DNA of 64,000 bases from Candidatus Heimdallarchaeota archaeon (GCA_020353515.1 CP070695.1:3161532-3225531); one strand, 5' to 3'. Shown: positions 7,908 through 17,094, numbered from the stretch's first letter. Program-made: numbers and translations. Notes: generated by a model from the letters alone, not told the origin.

Positions 7908-9956
7908 ATGAATGCTTCATGTTTTAACTTTTTACAAAGAATTAAAACCCTAAGACCGTTCATTCTACCTATAATTGTATTAATACTTTTTTTTGGAGTG
8001 TACATGCATTCCAATAAGAATTTCTCCTCACTAACACCTACTCCTCCAAATGATTGTCACGTTCGTGTGGACGGAGCTCTTTATACTGACCATGATGTCA
8101 TTTACATTTCTGGTAACCAGCATTTCCATACACAGGCAGCCGCAGAAGGATGGCCTGGTAATGGTACTCCTTCGAACCCATATATAATCAGAGATTTGAG
8201 AATTGAGAAATCAGGTGTTTCTTGGACTGAAGATTATCTCATCGATATTCGTAATGTTGATGTTTTTTTCTCCATTACTGAGTGTTTATTGATTGGATTA
8301 CTGAATGATCCTGATACTAAAGAAGGAATCCACTTTCAAAATACAACAAATGGCTGTATAATCAATAATACTCTTTTAATTGATCATAGAAGTTATTATG
8401 ATAGTATTCGTCTAGAGTCATCCCAACATAATGTTATTACAGATAATTTAATTTTTCGGCAAGATACCACATTTCACACCCTTGGAATAGCGATTAATTT
8501 ACAAGATTCGAATAATAACATCATCGCGAGAAATTCTATATTTAACCATTCTTACGGTATTTATGTAACTTCCTCTCATCATAACAGTATTTGTGAAAAC
8601 ACGGTATATGACAATAGACAGTATGGGATAATTACCGAAGACTCAAATGAAATTATGATAGAGAATAATTATGTCTATAGAAATTATTGGACGGGAATTT
8701 ATTTATCTGAATCAACTAATTGCTCATTACTAAATAATACTGTTTTTAAGAATGGACACAGTGATGATGATGGTGTTCATGGTCGTGGAATTGGAATGGA
8801 TTCATATCACACCTCTCTCATTAATAATACTGTAAAAAATAACTATGGGGATGGGATAACTATGGGATGGGGGGGTTCAAATAACCTCATTTTGAATACT
8901 CATGTTGTGAATAATTCCGGATATGGGATTCGTTTACGAAAATTGCTAAATTCCACAATCAAAAATGTCAATGTTCTTAACAATCACCAAAGTGGAATAA
9001 TTATTCAAGGATCTCATTCTTGTTTGATTAGCGAATCACTTTTCTCGAAAAACGAGGGTAATGGAATTTGGATAGAGGATGAAAGCCAAGAGTGTACAAT
9101 CTCCAATAATACAATTTCTGAGAATCAGAAAAATGGGATTTATATTTACACCTGTGACAGAATCTTCTGTTTCAATAACAAAGTGCGAAACAATGACAAA
9201 TATGGGATTTCCTTAGAGGATTCACAAAATATTGCGGTTTATTTCAATAATTTCATCGATAACAATCCAGATGGAGGTTCACAGGCCGAGGAATACCAAT
9301 TTTTCTATCATTATCATTTTTCAACCAATGGTGGATATGGATATTATTATGTTGAAGATGTTAGTAAACTTTCTAATGTTTTTACCCATAACTTTTGGTA
9401 TGATTGGCGGACTCCAGATAATAATAATGACAGTATCGTTGATTTCCCATACCCTATTGACGGAAACATTGACAGTTTTGATTGGGATCCTTTAATATCG
9501 CCTTATAATTCTTCTTCCTTTCATATCATGTCAGTTCCACAGATTTTATCCCCGAAAGGAGGAGGATTATATTCAGGGACGATTCACATTACTTGGCTTC
9601 CAGTAGTTGATTCTTTTAGCCACGAGATCACTTATACCCTCTTTTATTCTGATGATGCTGGAAAAACTTGGATATTAATGACGATTGTCCAGAATGTCAA
9701 CTCATACACGTGGCAGACGACTTCTTTACCTGACGGAAAGGACTACTTGATCAAAGTGGTTGCTAATTGCTCTGAAGGCCTTATATCAGAATTTATTATT
9801 TTGGATGAATTTTCAATCAATAATTCACTGATTAACTCAACCTTTCAATCAGCTGATAAGAGTAATCAATCAATTCAAGTAACCATTGAATTTTCACTCG
9901 TCATTTTTATCGTAGCTTTAACCTATTCTTCCTATTTAAATAGAAAACGGAATTAA
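7908..9956 (+). CDS. surface-anchored right-handed parallel beta-helix protein
   Basis: 682-residue exported protein. An N-terminal membrane segment (about residues 16-35) is followed by a NosD/CASH-like beta-helix region (about 90-500) with many coils containing NNT or ENxxY..N.xxGI units. Next comes a roughly 90-residue beta-sandwich-like domain (SPKGGGLYSGTIHITW onward), then a C-terminal helix ending in basic NRKRN. Such proteins bind or cleave polysaccharides; no catalytic residues can be assigned. The start is chosen at ATG 7908 because GAGGTG lies 12-15 bases upstream. An in-frame TTG at 7782 overlaps the ATPase stop and would add 42 residues, so coupling to the ATPase is possible. Confidence 0.88.
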   Translation: MNASCFNFLQRIKTLRPFILPIIVLILFFGVYMHSNKNFSSLTPTPPNDCHVRVDGALYTDHDVIYISGNQHFHTQAAAEGWPGNGTPSNPYIIRDLRIEKSGVSWTEDYLIDIRNVDVFFSITECLLIGLLNDPDTKEGIHFQNTTNGCIINNTLLIDHRSYYDSIRLESSQHNVITDNLIFRQDTTFHTLGIAINLQDSNNNIIARNSIFNHSYGIYVTSSHHNSICENTVYDNRQYGIITEDSNEIMIENNYVYRNYWTGIYLSESTNCSLLNNTVFKNGHSDDDGVHGRGIGMDSYHTSLINNTVKNNYGDGITMGWGGSNNLILNTHVVNNSGYGIRLRKLLNSTIKNVNVLNNHQSGIIIQGSHSCLISESLFSKNEGNGIWIEDESQECTISNNTISENQKNGIYIYTCDRIFCFNNKVRNNDKYGISLEDSQNIAVYFNNFIDNNPDGGSQAEEYQFFYHYHFSTNGGYGYYYVEDVSKLSNVFTHNFWYDWRTPDNNNDSIVDFPYPIDGNIDSFDWDPLISPYNSSSFHIMSVPQILSPKGGGLYSGTIHITWLPVVDSFSHEITYTLFYSDDAGKTWILMTIVQNVNSYTWQTTSLPDGKDYLIKVVANCSEGLISEFIILDEFSINNSLINSTFQSADKSNQSIQVTIEFSLVIFIVALTYSSYLNRKRN

Positions 9957-9973
9957 TATCTACTTTCAAGTCC

Positions 9974-10342
9974 TCAGTTATCCTTAACACCCGTGCCTTG
10001 GAGGTTTATTGTTTTGTCAGTGGAACATTCCTTGCAATAATAGATCGTTTCTTTTTTTGCTTTTGGGCCTACAATAGCACCAGCACCAGCATTCCACAAG
10101 CAGAGGCACAAACACACGAGAAGTGATAAAGTATAGTTTGTTTTTTTGGTCTGATATTCCCAAATTCTCTTTTCCCCATCCTCAAAACACATTGGTTTCT
10201 GGCATGTAAAACATACTTTGTCTGCTGTTCTATCTGGATGGTAATGACAATATCGTGTTTCTAACTCTCTCCCACATTGAATGCAGGTTGTAGCAAATTC
10301 TTTATTGGTAAATTTACACTCTGGACAAATCTTTGGTTTCAT
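9974..10342 (-). CDS. zinc-ribbon / B-box-like zinc-finger membrane protein
   Basis: 122 residues. An N-terminal zinc ribbon has CPEC and CIQC. A B-box-like finger follows, CHYHPDR...CFTCQKPMC. A Cys-rich hydrophobic segment (about 72-88) comes next, and a last CKEC pair near the end. It is likely membrane-attached with zinc modules on one side. The C-terminus LQGTGVKDN is nearly repeated as LQGTNIKDR in the paralogue at 21714, and both genes sit on the minus strand downstream of HerA-like ATPase sequence. Role unknown; B-box modules usually mediate protein contacts. Confidence 0.75.
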   Translation of the reverse strand: MKPKICPECKFTNKEFATTCIQCGRELETRYCHYHPDRTADKVCFTCQKPMCFEDGEKRIWEYQTKKTNYTLSLLVCLCLCLWNAGAGAIVGPKAKKETIYYCKECSTDKTINLQGTGVKDN

Positions 10343-10418
10343 TCACCGACCCTTATCGAAAGATGGATATTATAGCTTATTAACCCTCCTCCTAAAATTC
10401 AGTTGCTAATAAAGTGCA

Positions 10419-10628
10419 GTGAAGACCAACTACGAAGTTATGACAGCTCAAAGCCTCTTCCTCCCTAAGAACGTGTTTCTCGCTCATGAGTTCTTTTTAC
10501 GAGCATTTCACTTAGATCAACAGGGGCACTGGGAGGAAGCTCAAAAAATGTATTTCAAATCAGTGAAGATCTTTACTGCCCTTACCAAGAAATTTCCTGA
10601 TATGTCGTTATTTTATGATTCAATGTAA
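10419..10628 (+). CDS. small TPR-like helical protein
   Basis: 69 residues (GTG 10419, or 62 from ATG 10440). The part from about residue 20 has the spacing of one TPR or MIT helical hairpin (FHLDQQGHWEEAQKMYFKS). It lies divergently from the zinc-finger gene. A partial copy of its 5' end survives near 17138, where conservative changes (N to K, E to Q) support translation of the region before ATG 10440. It could be a stand-alone adaptor or the start of a truncated TPR protein. Confidence 0.5.
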   Translation: MKTNYEVMTAQSLFLPKNVFLAHEFFLRAFHLDQQGHWEEAQKMYFKSVKIFTALTKKFPDMSLFYDSM

Positions 10629-10726
10629 TTGCTCAATACATAAGTCTAGTATTTGTCAGTATCCTCGGTTGTCTCCTAGTTGGGAGGAGGAGTAAGGATA
10701 ATACTATGGATGAATTTAAGGAATAA
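10619..10726 (+). pseudogene. possible C-terminal membrane-anchor remnant
   Basis: A stop-to-stop frame without a start encodes a hydrophobic segment (ISLVFVSILGCLLVG) followed by RRSKD and a short acidic tail. This is the typical end of the archaeal surface proteins in this window. It is too short to be sure and may be chance. The surrounding region (10629-10996) holds no other gene except the leader peptide below. Confidence 0.25.
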
Positions 10727-10838
10727 TTCCAAAGTTGATTTGATTTCATAAGGAGGTTTTTGTAAACCAATTTTTATGAAACGGGTGCGTCAATGATAAC
10801 CTTTAAAAAATTATTCCACCTTTTAATACTGATTTACA

Positions 10839-10919
10839 ATGCTAAGTAAGAAATACCTTACTGTTATCGTTCCAGTATTGCTATTTCTTCTCTCATACCA
10901 AGGAATGATCATTATTTGA
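10839..10919 (+). pseudogene. orphan signal-peptide-like leader ORF
   Basis: ATG-started 26-codon frame encoding MLSKKYLTVIVPVLLFLLSY and a few more residues, then TGA. It has the charge and hydrophobic pattern of a secretory leader and is preceded by AT-rich TATA-like elements (10802-10828). It sits just upstream of the solute-binding protein gene, which has its own leader, so it is likely the surviving start of a deleted secreted protein. Confidence 0.35.
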
Positions 10920-10996
10920 TTCTGTATTTTATTAGTATTAACTTAAGTGAGTGAGGAAACATGGTAAGGGAAAGGCGTTGGTTGAAAGGGATTAAG

Positions 10997-13147
10997 ATGA
11001 AGATCAGTAAATCCGTTGCTAAACCCCTAGCTCTAATTTTGACTTTGACTTTGGTGTATAATGTTGTTGGTAGTGTTTCAGCACATGATGAGTTAACCCC
11101 ATTCTTTTCCCTACACTTACTGGCTCCGACTAACAACCCACTCAGAATGCAATATGCGCAATTATTTGAAGCGGAATTTGCTAAAATTGGGGTCGATGTA
11201 GAATTAGACCTTGTTGCGTGGTCCGCTATAGGGCCTCGATGTTACTATGATGAGGCTGGAACCTACTTAGAAGGCGGGTATGATATGTTTTGCTTGGGTT
11301 ATTCCTATGCCCCATCCGCATCCATGCCCCAGCCAGGTTACCAGCTTAGCTATTTCTTTCATAGAAACTCTATCCCTCCTTTTGGATTCAACGTAATGAT
11401 GTGGAGTAACAATTCTGCTGATTATCTGACAGATCGAGCCAGTGAACAATCAGATCTTATCGAGAAAATCTATCAAGAGGTATCTCAGGTAGAGGCGAGA
11501 AAAATATTTGTTGAATGGCAAAAAATTCTCTATGATGTCAGTCCTCTACTAATTGTGTTAAATGAAATGGACTTCCACGCAGTATCTACTGGGCTTTATG
11601 GGTACGACCCCACTGGTTACCCTATTGCCTCTGCTGAGGATCAGTGGCTCACAGATGATTACACAGGGACCGCTGGGAAAGTAGTTCTTGGAACTTCTTA
11701 TTCTGGTACAAAATTTTTCGATTTCCTTGGGAGATCTATTTACGATCAATACATTGCTGGACCTGTTCAAGATGCACTCGTCGGGAACACCCCATCTAGG
11801 GAAATGATTATTCCTCCTGATGTTGATCGTGACACCTGGATGAATGAACATTATCATGATGTTTATGGGACAAGTGGATACCTAGAGCGCTATCCTCGGA
11901 TTGCTACCGCAATGGGAACATATTCTGCAGAAAGTCTCCAATATAACATTTCTATTAGAGATGATGTCTACTGGCACGATGGTCATCAAGTCGATGGCTG
12001 GGATGTTGCCTTTGGCTTCCAAGCAGAACTCCAACCAGATGCAGGATCTTCTTCATATTCAACTCTGAAAACAGAATTTGGTTACGATGATAAGGCAAAT
12101 AAGCATGGTAATTACTCTTTCACCATAACAGATGAAGATAACGATGATTTCTACGAAACAGTTGTCTTTAATTTCAACCAAATCTACACTACATTCGTCC
12201 CTACCGATCTAGGGATATCTATTAAACCTGAACATATCTTGGGAGACCCAGATACTCATGGTTTCGATGCTGCAGGTGATTTTGATGTGAATCTGTGGCA
12301 AGTTCATCCTACCGATTGGGTCACACATTCAATGAACACTGCAAACCCAGATGATGAAGGTGGTTATAAAGGGCCTATTGGTTGTGGGCCCTTGGTCTTC
12401 TATAATCGTGATCCCACAAGTAAGGTTGTAACACTAAAGAAGTTTGATGGGTGGATGTGGGATCACACTACAAAAGCTTGGGTAGAAAATGTCACCAACA
12501 GACATTTCCATGCCAAAGACGGCCGATTAGATCATATGCCTGAAACCTTCACCATAGTTCCAAAAACAGAAAACATTGCTTTTACTGAGATAAAGAAAGG
12601 CGAAGTGAACTTGATAGATCCAATGTTAATCGAGAAAACCAGTTTTGCTGAAATACAAGCCGATCCCACTATTAATGCAGTTTTAACTGCCGAAATTGGC
12701 TGGGAAGCGCTGTTTTTCAATCCAAAATATGTTGATGCTGCAGGCATTCATCACCTCAAGAAGAAAGGAGTTCGTCACGGGATTTCCCATGCAATTCCAA
12801 GAGAGGACATCATCGAATACCTACTACACGGGCAAGGAGCACCTGGATACACTCCCGTACCGATTCAGAGTTGGGGGGCTATTGATCCTGAAGATCTGCT
12901 ACAATATAAGAAAACAGTTGTTGCCACGGATGGGTCGAGACCAGAGGCAATAGAAAGAACTCATTATGACTCATATAATCTGAGTCTTGCACTCGATTGG
13001 TTTGAAACGGAGGGGTATGATGTACAACCTTACAGAAAGGCTCTGAATAGACCCCCCACTCCCAGTTTTATCCCAGGGTTCGGTATCGTGATTGCATTCA
13101 TCGCTTGTGTTGGTCTTGCCATATTTCTGAGCAGAAAACAGCATTAA
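10997..13147 (+). CDS. ABC transporter solute-binding protein, family 5, membrane-anchored
   Basis: 716-residue exported solute-binding protein of the oligopeptide/nickel family. A leader (about residues 1-30) precedes a lobe-like region (about 35-230). A second, better preserved binding module follows (about 300-640), with YNISIRDDVYWHDGHQVDGW, the signature around the first binding-lobe loop. The C-terminus carries PGF (IPGFGIVIAF), a transmembrane helix and Arg/Lys, like archaeal PGF-type surface anchors. No cognate permease or ATPase is nearby, so it works with distant partners or as a stand-alone binder. An upstream ATG at 10961 with GTGAGGA is an alternative start. Confidence 0.88.
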   Translation: MKISKSVAKPLALILTLTLVYNVVGSVSAHDELTPFFSLHLLAPTNNPLRMQYAQLFEAEFAKIGVDVELDLVAWSAIGPRCYYDEAGTYLEGGYDMFCLGYSYAPSASMPQPGYQLSYFFHRNSIPPFGFNVMMWSNNSADYLTDRASEQSDLIEKIYQEVSQVEARKIFVEWQKILYDVSPLLIVLNEMDFHAVSTGLYGYDPTGYPIASAEDQWLTDDYTGTAGKVVLGTSYSGTKFFDFLGRSIYDQYIAGPVQDALVGNTPSREMIIPPDVDRDTWMNEHYHDVYGTSGYLERYPRIATAMGTYSAESLQYNISIRDDVYWHDGHQVDGWDVAFGFQAELQPDAGSSSYSTLKTEFGYDDKANKHGNYSFTITDEDNDDFYETVVFNFNQIYTTFVPTDLGISIKPEHILGDPDTHGFDAAGDFDVNLWQVHPTDWVTHSMNTANPDDEGGYKGPIGCGPLVFYNRDPTSKVVTLKKFDGWMWDHTTKAWVENVTNRHFHAKDGRLDHMPETFTIVPKTENIAFTEIKKGEVNLIDPMLIEKTSFAEIQADPTINAVLTAEIGWEALFFNPKYVDAAGIHHLKKKGVRHGISHAIPREDIIEYLLHGQGAPGYTPVPIQSWGAIDPEDLLQYKKTVVATDGSRPEAIERTHYDSYNLSLALDWFETEGYDVQPYRKALNRPPTPSFIPGFGIVIAFIACVGLAIFLSRKQH

Positions 13148-13167
13148 CTGAAGTAGACATTCTCGCT

Positions 13168-13377
13168 TCATAGGCTTTTCATTTCATCATTCGATTGTAA
13201 TAATGACTGTACATTCCCTATTGCATCTACTTTTCCATCTTTTAGCACAATTATTTGATCTGCTTTTTGTAAGACCATTGGTTTATGTGATACAACAAGG
13301 TATGTCTTTTGTTTGGGGTAGTTAAACAACCAGTCTAAAGATTTGTTTATTATTTTAAAATATGACTTGCTTGCCAT
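13168..13377 (-). pseudogene. C-terminal remnant of an ABC exporter ATPase
   Basis: 69-codon frame whose second half is the end of an ABC nucleotide-binding domain: YLVVSHKPMVLQKADQIIVL with the switch His, followed by KDGKVDAIGN. Walker A, signature and Walker B are missing. It begins 4 bases after the stop of the gene at 13382, so a deletion may have joined the two. As it stands it cannot bind ATP. Confidence 0.8.
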
Positions 13378-13381
13378 AGGC

Positions 13382-13801
13382 TCACTTTAGCCAAGAATAC
13401 AGCATCATCTTCTCAAGTAATGAATCACTTCCAAGGCCTAGGGTGGGAAGTAGTTCAGGTTTGATTTGAGATAAAACCTCAGGGAGGGGAGTAGAATCAG
13501 GTAAGTTTAGCATACCTCTAACTGCGGTTATTTCTACCAAAAGGACATTTAATTGATCATAATCAGGATCTTTTATGTTAAAAACCATTCGGATTTCTTC
13601 AAATCGTTTAAAAATATAGACTAGATCATCTATGGGAGTTTGGGGAGCTAGTCCTAAATCAGATTTCATCTGTTTCAAAGAACACCAAAGTTGATTTACG
13701 GCATGATCAAATAAACGGTCATCTAGTTTTAAAATAATTCTTAGCTTTTTTAGCTCTTCCAATTTTCTTAATTCATTTGATAACATATCATTAAGAAACA
13801 T
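13382..13801 (-). CDS. all-alpha protein of unknown function
   Basis: 139 residues, rich in Leu, Glu and Lys, with no Cys pair, leader or membrane segment; predicted largely helical. Not recognised. It is followed after 4 bases by the ABC ATPase remnant, so it may once have been the front gene of an ABC operon. Upstream (13802-14020) only AT-rich sequence with GTGTC/GACAC half-sites is seen. Confidence 0.5.
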   Translation of the reverse strand: MFLNDMLSNELRKLEELKKLRIILKLDDRLFDHAVNQLWCSLKQMKSDLGLAPQTPIDDLVYIFKRFEEIRMVFNIKDPDYDQLNVLLVEITAVRGMLNLPDSTPLPEVLSQIKPELLPTLGLGSDSLLEKMMLYSWLK

Positions 13802-14020
13802 TCTTATCCAACCATCTCATTATTGGTCAGTTGAAATTCATTCCATTATTTAGGGTCAAGAGTGTCTCTGTATGAAATGACACACTCCTCATTGATATAC
13901 CTATAACATTTACAAAAGTGACACTTATTATTGAGAAATGTCAAAAACAATGCAAGTTAAAAAGGAAGAATAATGGGCTCTGAATCCTAAATGAACTATA
14001 CTTTCAGAGTAAATTTCAGT

Positions 14021-14347
14021 TTAAAAATAGAAATCTAGCGTTTGAAAGATTTTCAAATCCTGTTTTTCTCCTTCTATATTCTGTGCCAGTTCCAACAGAT
14101 CCCTATGGATGTTACGAAAAATACTCATTTCGTTATAGAAACTACGAAGATATTCACTTCCATCTAGACTTTCTGGAATGTCCTTAGTCACCTCCTCCCA
14201 GTCAATTGAAACTCTTACATATTTATCTCGTACCTCTTCCTTCGAAGGGGGTGTCGGAAGGCGGAGGCCACGGGTGGACTGGGTTGGTCTCTCAAGGAGT
14301 CGCTCTGAGACGGAACAGGTACTCAGCTTTCGCCATTCTTGTATCGG
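14021..14347 (-). pseudogene. 109-codon open frame without start, unidentified remnant
   Basis: On the minus strand a frame free of stops runs from 14347 to the TAA at 14021, with no early ATG, GTG or TTG. Its second half reads as ordinary protein (VRVSIDWEEVTKDIPESL, then a helical FYNEMSIFRNIHRDLLEL). The first half lies in a short GC-richer patch (about 14240-14340) and is Arg/Pro-rich, less protein-like. Probably the 3' part of a lost gene; family unknown. Confidence 0.35.
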
Positions 14348-14476
14348 TCAGATGGCGATGAAGAACTTGCATCAGGATTTCAAGTAATGATCGCTGTAAT
14401 AACAATATTAGGGGTTGTAATATCACGATGGAGATTCAGATATGGAAAAAATTCTTATAATCATGAAAATGGATAA
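14309..14476 (+). pseudogene. C-terminal anchor remnant of a surface protein
   Basis: Stop-free frame without start encoding DGDEELASGFQ, then a transmembrane helix (VMIAVITILGVVIS) and a basic tail (RWRFRYGK). The SGF before the helix resembles the PGF anchor of the solute-binding protein at 10997, so this is likely the end of a decayed surface protein. It overlaps the start of the next gene by about 35 bases in another frame. Confidence 0.4.
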
Positions 14477-15464
14477 TTTTCTTATGACAACTGCAAGAGA
14501 ATTGATGATCCAATTTTCTGAAGATACAGGTTTAACCTCTAATACGCTCCCAAGAAGATATCTGTGGACGGATGCGTTCGCTGTTTGCAATTTTTTGGGA
14601 TTATGTCAAACGAATAAAGAAGAAAAGTTCAAAGATATAGCTATTAAGTTAGTTAACCAAGTTCACAGGATATTGGGCCAGCACAGAACAGATGATGAAA
14701 GAACAGGATGGTTAGGAAGCCAAGATCATCCCACAAAGAATGGGTTACGGATAGGAAAATCCTTGAATGAACGGAAACCCCACGAACCGTATGATTTCAT
14801 TCGAGAATGGGATCGGGATGGTCAATATTTTCATTATCTGACCAAGTGGATGCATACTCTCATTCGAGTGTATCAAGTTGTGAATGAGGAAAAATATCTC
14901 CATTGGGCAGTAGATCTTGCACAGGCTTCAACAGCTTTTATCAGTGATAGTCGGATGTACTGGAAAATGAGTATTGATCTATCGTATCCTCTTGTTCCGT
15001 CGATGGGAGAGCATGATCCTATAGATGGTTATACCACCTTTAAAGAATTACAAACATTTACTGATGTTGATTTAGAAGAAGAAATAAAAAAATTTGAAAA
15101 AATGATGCAGCAATTAAATTTCATAACTATTGATCCATTAGGGATAGGAGGGCAATTGTCTGATGCTTACAGACTGAAACAGCTAGATGCTGATCCTGAA
15201 TTAAGTCAAGGACTCATCAATGCTGCTCAAAAAGGTCTCGAACTCTCTCAATTATCCCATGGATTAGCATTTAGAGAGCTAGGTTTAGCTATTGGATTGC
15301 AAGCAGCACAAAAAATGGATGTATTAGAGAAATATTGGTCACTAATTGAAGAAATTAATCAATATTGGTTAAAGCATTGTGATTGGACAGAACATATCGA
15401 TATCAATAGAGTGATGCTAGCAACCAGCTTAGCACCTGAGAGTTTTCTATCAATTTCTGACTAG
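14442..15464 (+). CDS. alpha/alpha-toroid-like protein of unknown function
   Basis: 340 residues, helical, with no leader. The pattern (RYLWTDAFAVCNFLGL near residue 40, HYLTKWMHTLIRVY near 130, and repeated helix pairs) resembles (alpha/alpha)6-barrel enzymes such as N-acylglucosamine 2-epimerases, six-hairpin glycosidases or lanthionine-cyclase-like folds. I cannot assign catalytic residues, and the zinc ligands of cyclases are not evident. ATG 14469 is an alternative start, since the first nine residues overlap an upstream remnant. Isolated gene. Confidence 0.65.
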   Translation: MEKILIIMKMDNFLMTTARELMIQFSEDTGLTSNTLPRRYLWTDAFAVCNFLGLCQTNKEEKFKDIAIKLVNQVHRILGQHRTDDERTGWLGSQDHPTKNGLRIGKSLNERKPHEPYDFIREWDRDGQYFHYLTKWMHTLIRVYQVVNEEKYLHWAVDLAQASTAFISDSRMYWKMSIDLSYPLVPSMGEHDPIDGYTTFKELQTFTDVDLEEEIKKFEKMMQQLNFITIDPLGIGGQLSDAYRLKQLDADPELSQGLINAAQKGLELSQLSHGLAFRELGLAIGLQAAQKMDVLEKYWSLIEEINQYWLKHCDWTEHIDINRVMLATSLAPESFLSISD

Positions 15465-15776
15465 TACCGCATACAGCATATACTGTATCACAGGTGGCTA
15501 GTCATAAACAATGTTTAACCTTATTACCAGCTGACCCCAGATAATAAGTGATATACCTAATTGTAACTTAAATATTATCAAAATGATCACACTAATCAAG
15601 ATGAAAGTTTGTTGCGAGCTCTTTCTAATTTCTCCACCTAATATCAGTCTACTTCCGAACCACGATTAGAGAGAACACTAATTTTATCAATTCTCATTAT
15701 ATCCATGCTCTCTGGTCAGAAAGACATTTTTCCAAAACGATTCTGATTTTTCGATTCTTTTTCTTGTTCCACCTCG
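15465..15776. other. intergenic, possible membrane-protein remnant on the minus strand
   Basis: No complete gene. On the minus strand a start-less frame (about 15668 down to a TAG at 15498) contains a hydrophobic segment FILISVIILIIFKLQLG preceded by GGEIRKSSQQ. It could be the end of a lost membrane protein, but it is short and AT-rich, so chance is possible. The rest shows nothing distinctive. Confidence 0.25.
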
Positions 15777-16826
15777 CTAGGTCACCCAATCAGTCACAGT
15801 TCGATACTCCTCGTCTTCCCAATGATCCGTCACGGGAAAATTTACGTTTTCGGGAAAATGTGGCCAGATAAGCTCTTGTTTTTTAAGCGAGAGAAATCCA
15901 AGAACCTTCTGGAAAAAGGTCTCCTTTTTTACCGAAGCCTTATGATCAGTCCGGACAAGTTTTCCTTTTTGCTGGTAAGCTGCATAATTTTCGGGTGGGT
16001 GAGGTGTAACAAACCATGATTTTTTTTCAAGGGAAGCGTTATACTCTGTTTTACCGCGATCTTCTGAGTTAAAAGCAACAAAACAAATCTGCTTAATCTC
16101 TTTCGAGTTAATCTTTCCTTCTTGGTACGTTATACGAGTTTTCATGGTAGGAAGCCCTAGAGGAGTCCCTGTTTTCTTTAGATATCCCTGCATTTTAGTA
16201 GGGAGGGCCTTAAATGCTGGTTCGGTCTCATAGTGAAAACTCATTAACACCACGATAATTTTATTCCGTAACTCTTTAATAGTCGGCCAAGCCTTCTTTT
16301 CTTCGTAATAACGTGTAAAGTCTCCAAGAGTATACAATCGTGCTTTGTCATCCTTGAACACGTTAAGAATCTGTTCATTGAGCCGTATAAGACCGTACTC
16401 TTCGGGAGGTTCGTTATCTGTATCAAGTAGACCAGCTTTAAGATCTAAAAACACGGTGATCGGAGCATGCCCCTCATTCTTTCTGGACCAATCGGCTATT
16501 TTGCCTAACCACTTCTCAATATCGTCACCCCTCGGATTGTCTCCCCAAGGCCTTCGTTTCCGCACCTCATGTCCTGGCCACCAATGACCTACCTTGAAGT
16601 GAAATTTTATTTTTTTCCTAAAACGAGGAAAACTTCTCCAGAGTTTATCCCAACTTCCTCCTGTTAGTTCTGCCCAAATATTGACATCGTGTATATCCAG
16701 CTCGAAACCCCTGATCCCTTGATCAAGTTGTTTGGTTAAAGACCACCCATAAGAATTATGTGTGGTCATGAAAATGCTCTCATTATAAGGTTGTGAGTCA
16801 AATTTGTTAGAAGTGATAATCTTCAC
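15777..16826 (-). CDS. phosphatidylinositol-specific phospholipase C-like protein
   Basis: 349 residues with the catalytic pattern of the PI-PLC X-domain TIM barrel. First catalytic His in THNSY (His23), then the ligand strand GIRGFELDIHD with Glu42 and Asp44. A second His follows in KVGHWWPGH (His81), then the strand ITVFLDLK (about 123-130). It most resembles the Ca-dependent PI-PLC family that splits phosphoinositides into diacylglycerol and inositol phosphate. No leader is evident, so it is probably cytoplasmic. The C-terminal 100 residues are Lys-rich and not recognised. Its base composition looks somewhat more GC-rich than neighbouring genes, so acquisition is possible. Substrate unproven; it could act on another phosphodiester. 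Confidence 0.8.
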   Translation of the reverse strand: MKIITSNKFDSQPYNESIFMTTHNSYGWSLTKQLDQGIRGFELDIHDVNIWAELTGGSWDKLWRSFPRFRKKIKFHFKVGHWWPGHEVRKRRPWGDNPRGDDIEKWLGKIADWSRKNEGHAPITVFLDLKAGLLDTDNEPPEEYGLIRLNEQILNVFKDDKARLYTLGDFTRYYEEKKAWPTIKELRNKIIVVLMSFHYETEPAFKALPTKMQGYLKKTGTPLGLPTMKTRITYQEGKINSKEIKQICFVAFNSEDRGKTEYNASLEKKSWFVTPHPPENYAAYQQKGKLVRTDHKASVKKETFFQKVLGFLSLKKQELIWPHFPENVNFPVTDHWEDEEYRTVTDWVT

Positions 16827-16983
16827 CTTCCTTATCCATTATAACTATCATTATTTTCCCTGATCCTCTTCTTCTCCTCTAAGCAATAGCTCCCCCGAAA
16901 GAGGCGCATACAACTTTAAAAATGTATCAGGGATGAAAAATACATTTTCTAAGAAGCATTTTGTTTAACCGAATTAAGTGTTC

Positions 16984-17058
16984 CAATTTCTTCCTTGGAG
17001 TATTAGTAGTGACCACTTTCTTAACCAGGCGCAGGTGAGGATCTATCTTTGGTTTCAT
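16984..17058. pseudogene. fused ends of a beta-helix gene (+) and a zinc-finger gene (-)
   Basis: On the plus strand FFLGVLVVTTFLTRRR followed by TGA (17036-17038) matches the membrane anchors at 18365 and 38126 (FLGILGVLAV). Directly behind it, on the minus strand from ATG 17058, MKPKI with a GAGGA ribosome-binding site matches the start of the zinc-finger gene at 10342. The bodies of both genes are gone. This reproduces the convergent beta-helix/zinc-finger order of 7908-10342 in collapsed form. Confidence 0.75.
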
Positions 17059-17094
17059 TTACCATTCCTCCTCGAAAAACATCCATTCTGGTAT

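Noticed and set aside
9232..9495. 87-residue Ile/Met-rich ORF
   Set aside because: Frame-shifted shadow of the beta-helix protein.
14178..14387. 69-residue plus-strand ORF
   Set aside because: Arg/Ser-rich, lies over the better minus-strand frame and GC-rich patch; no protein character.
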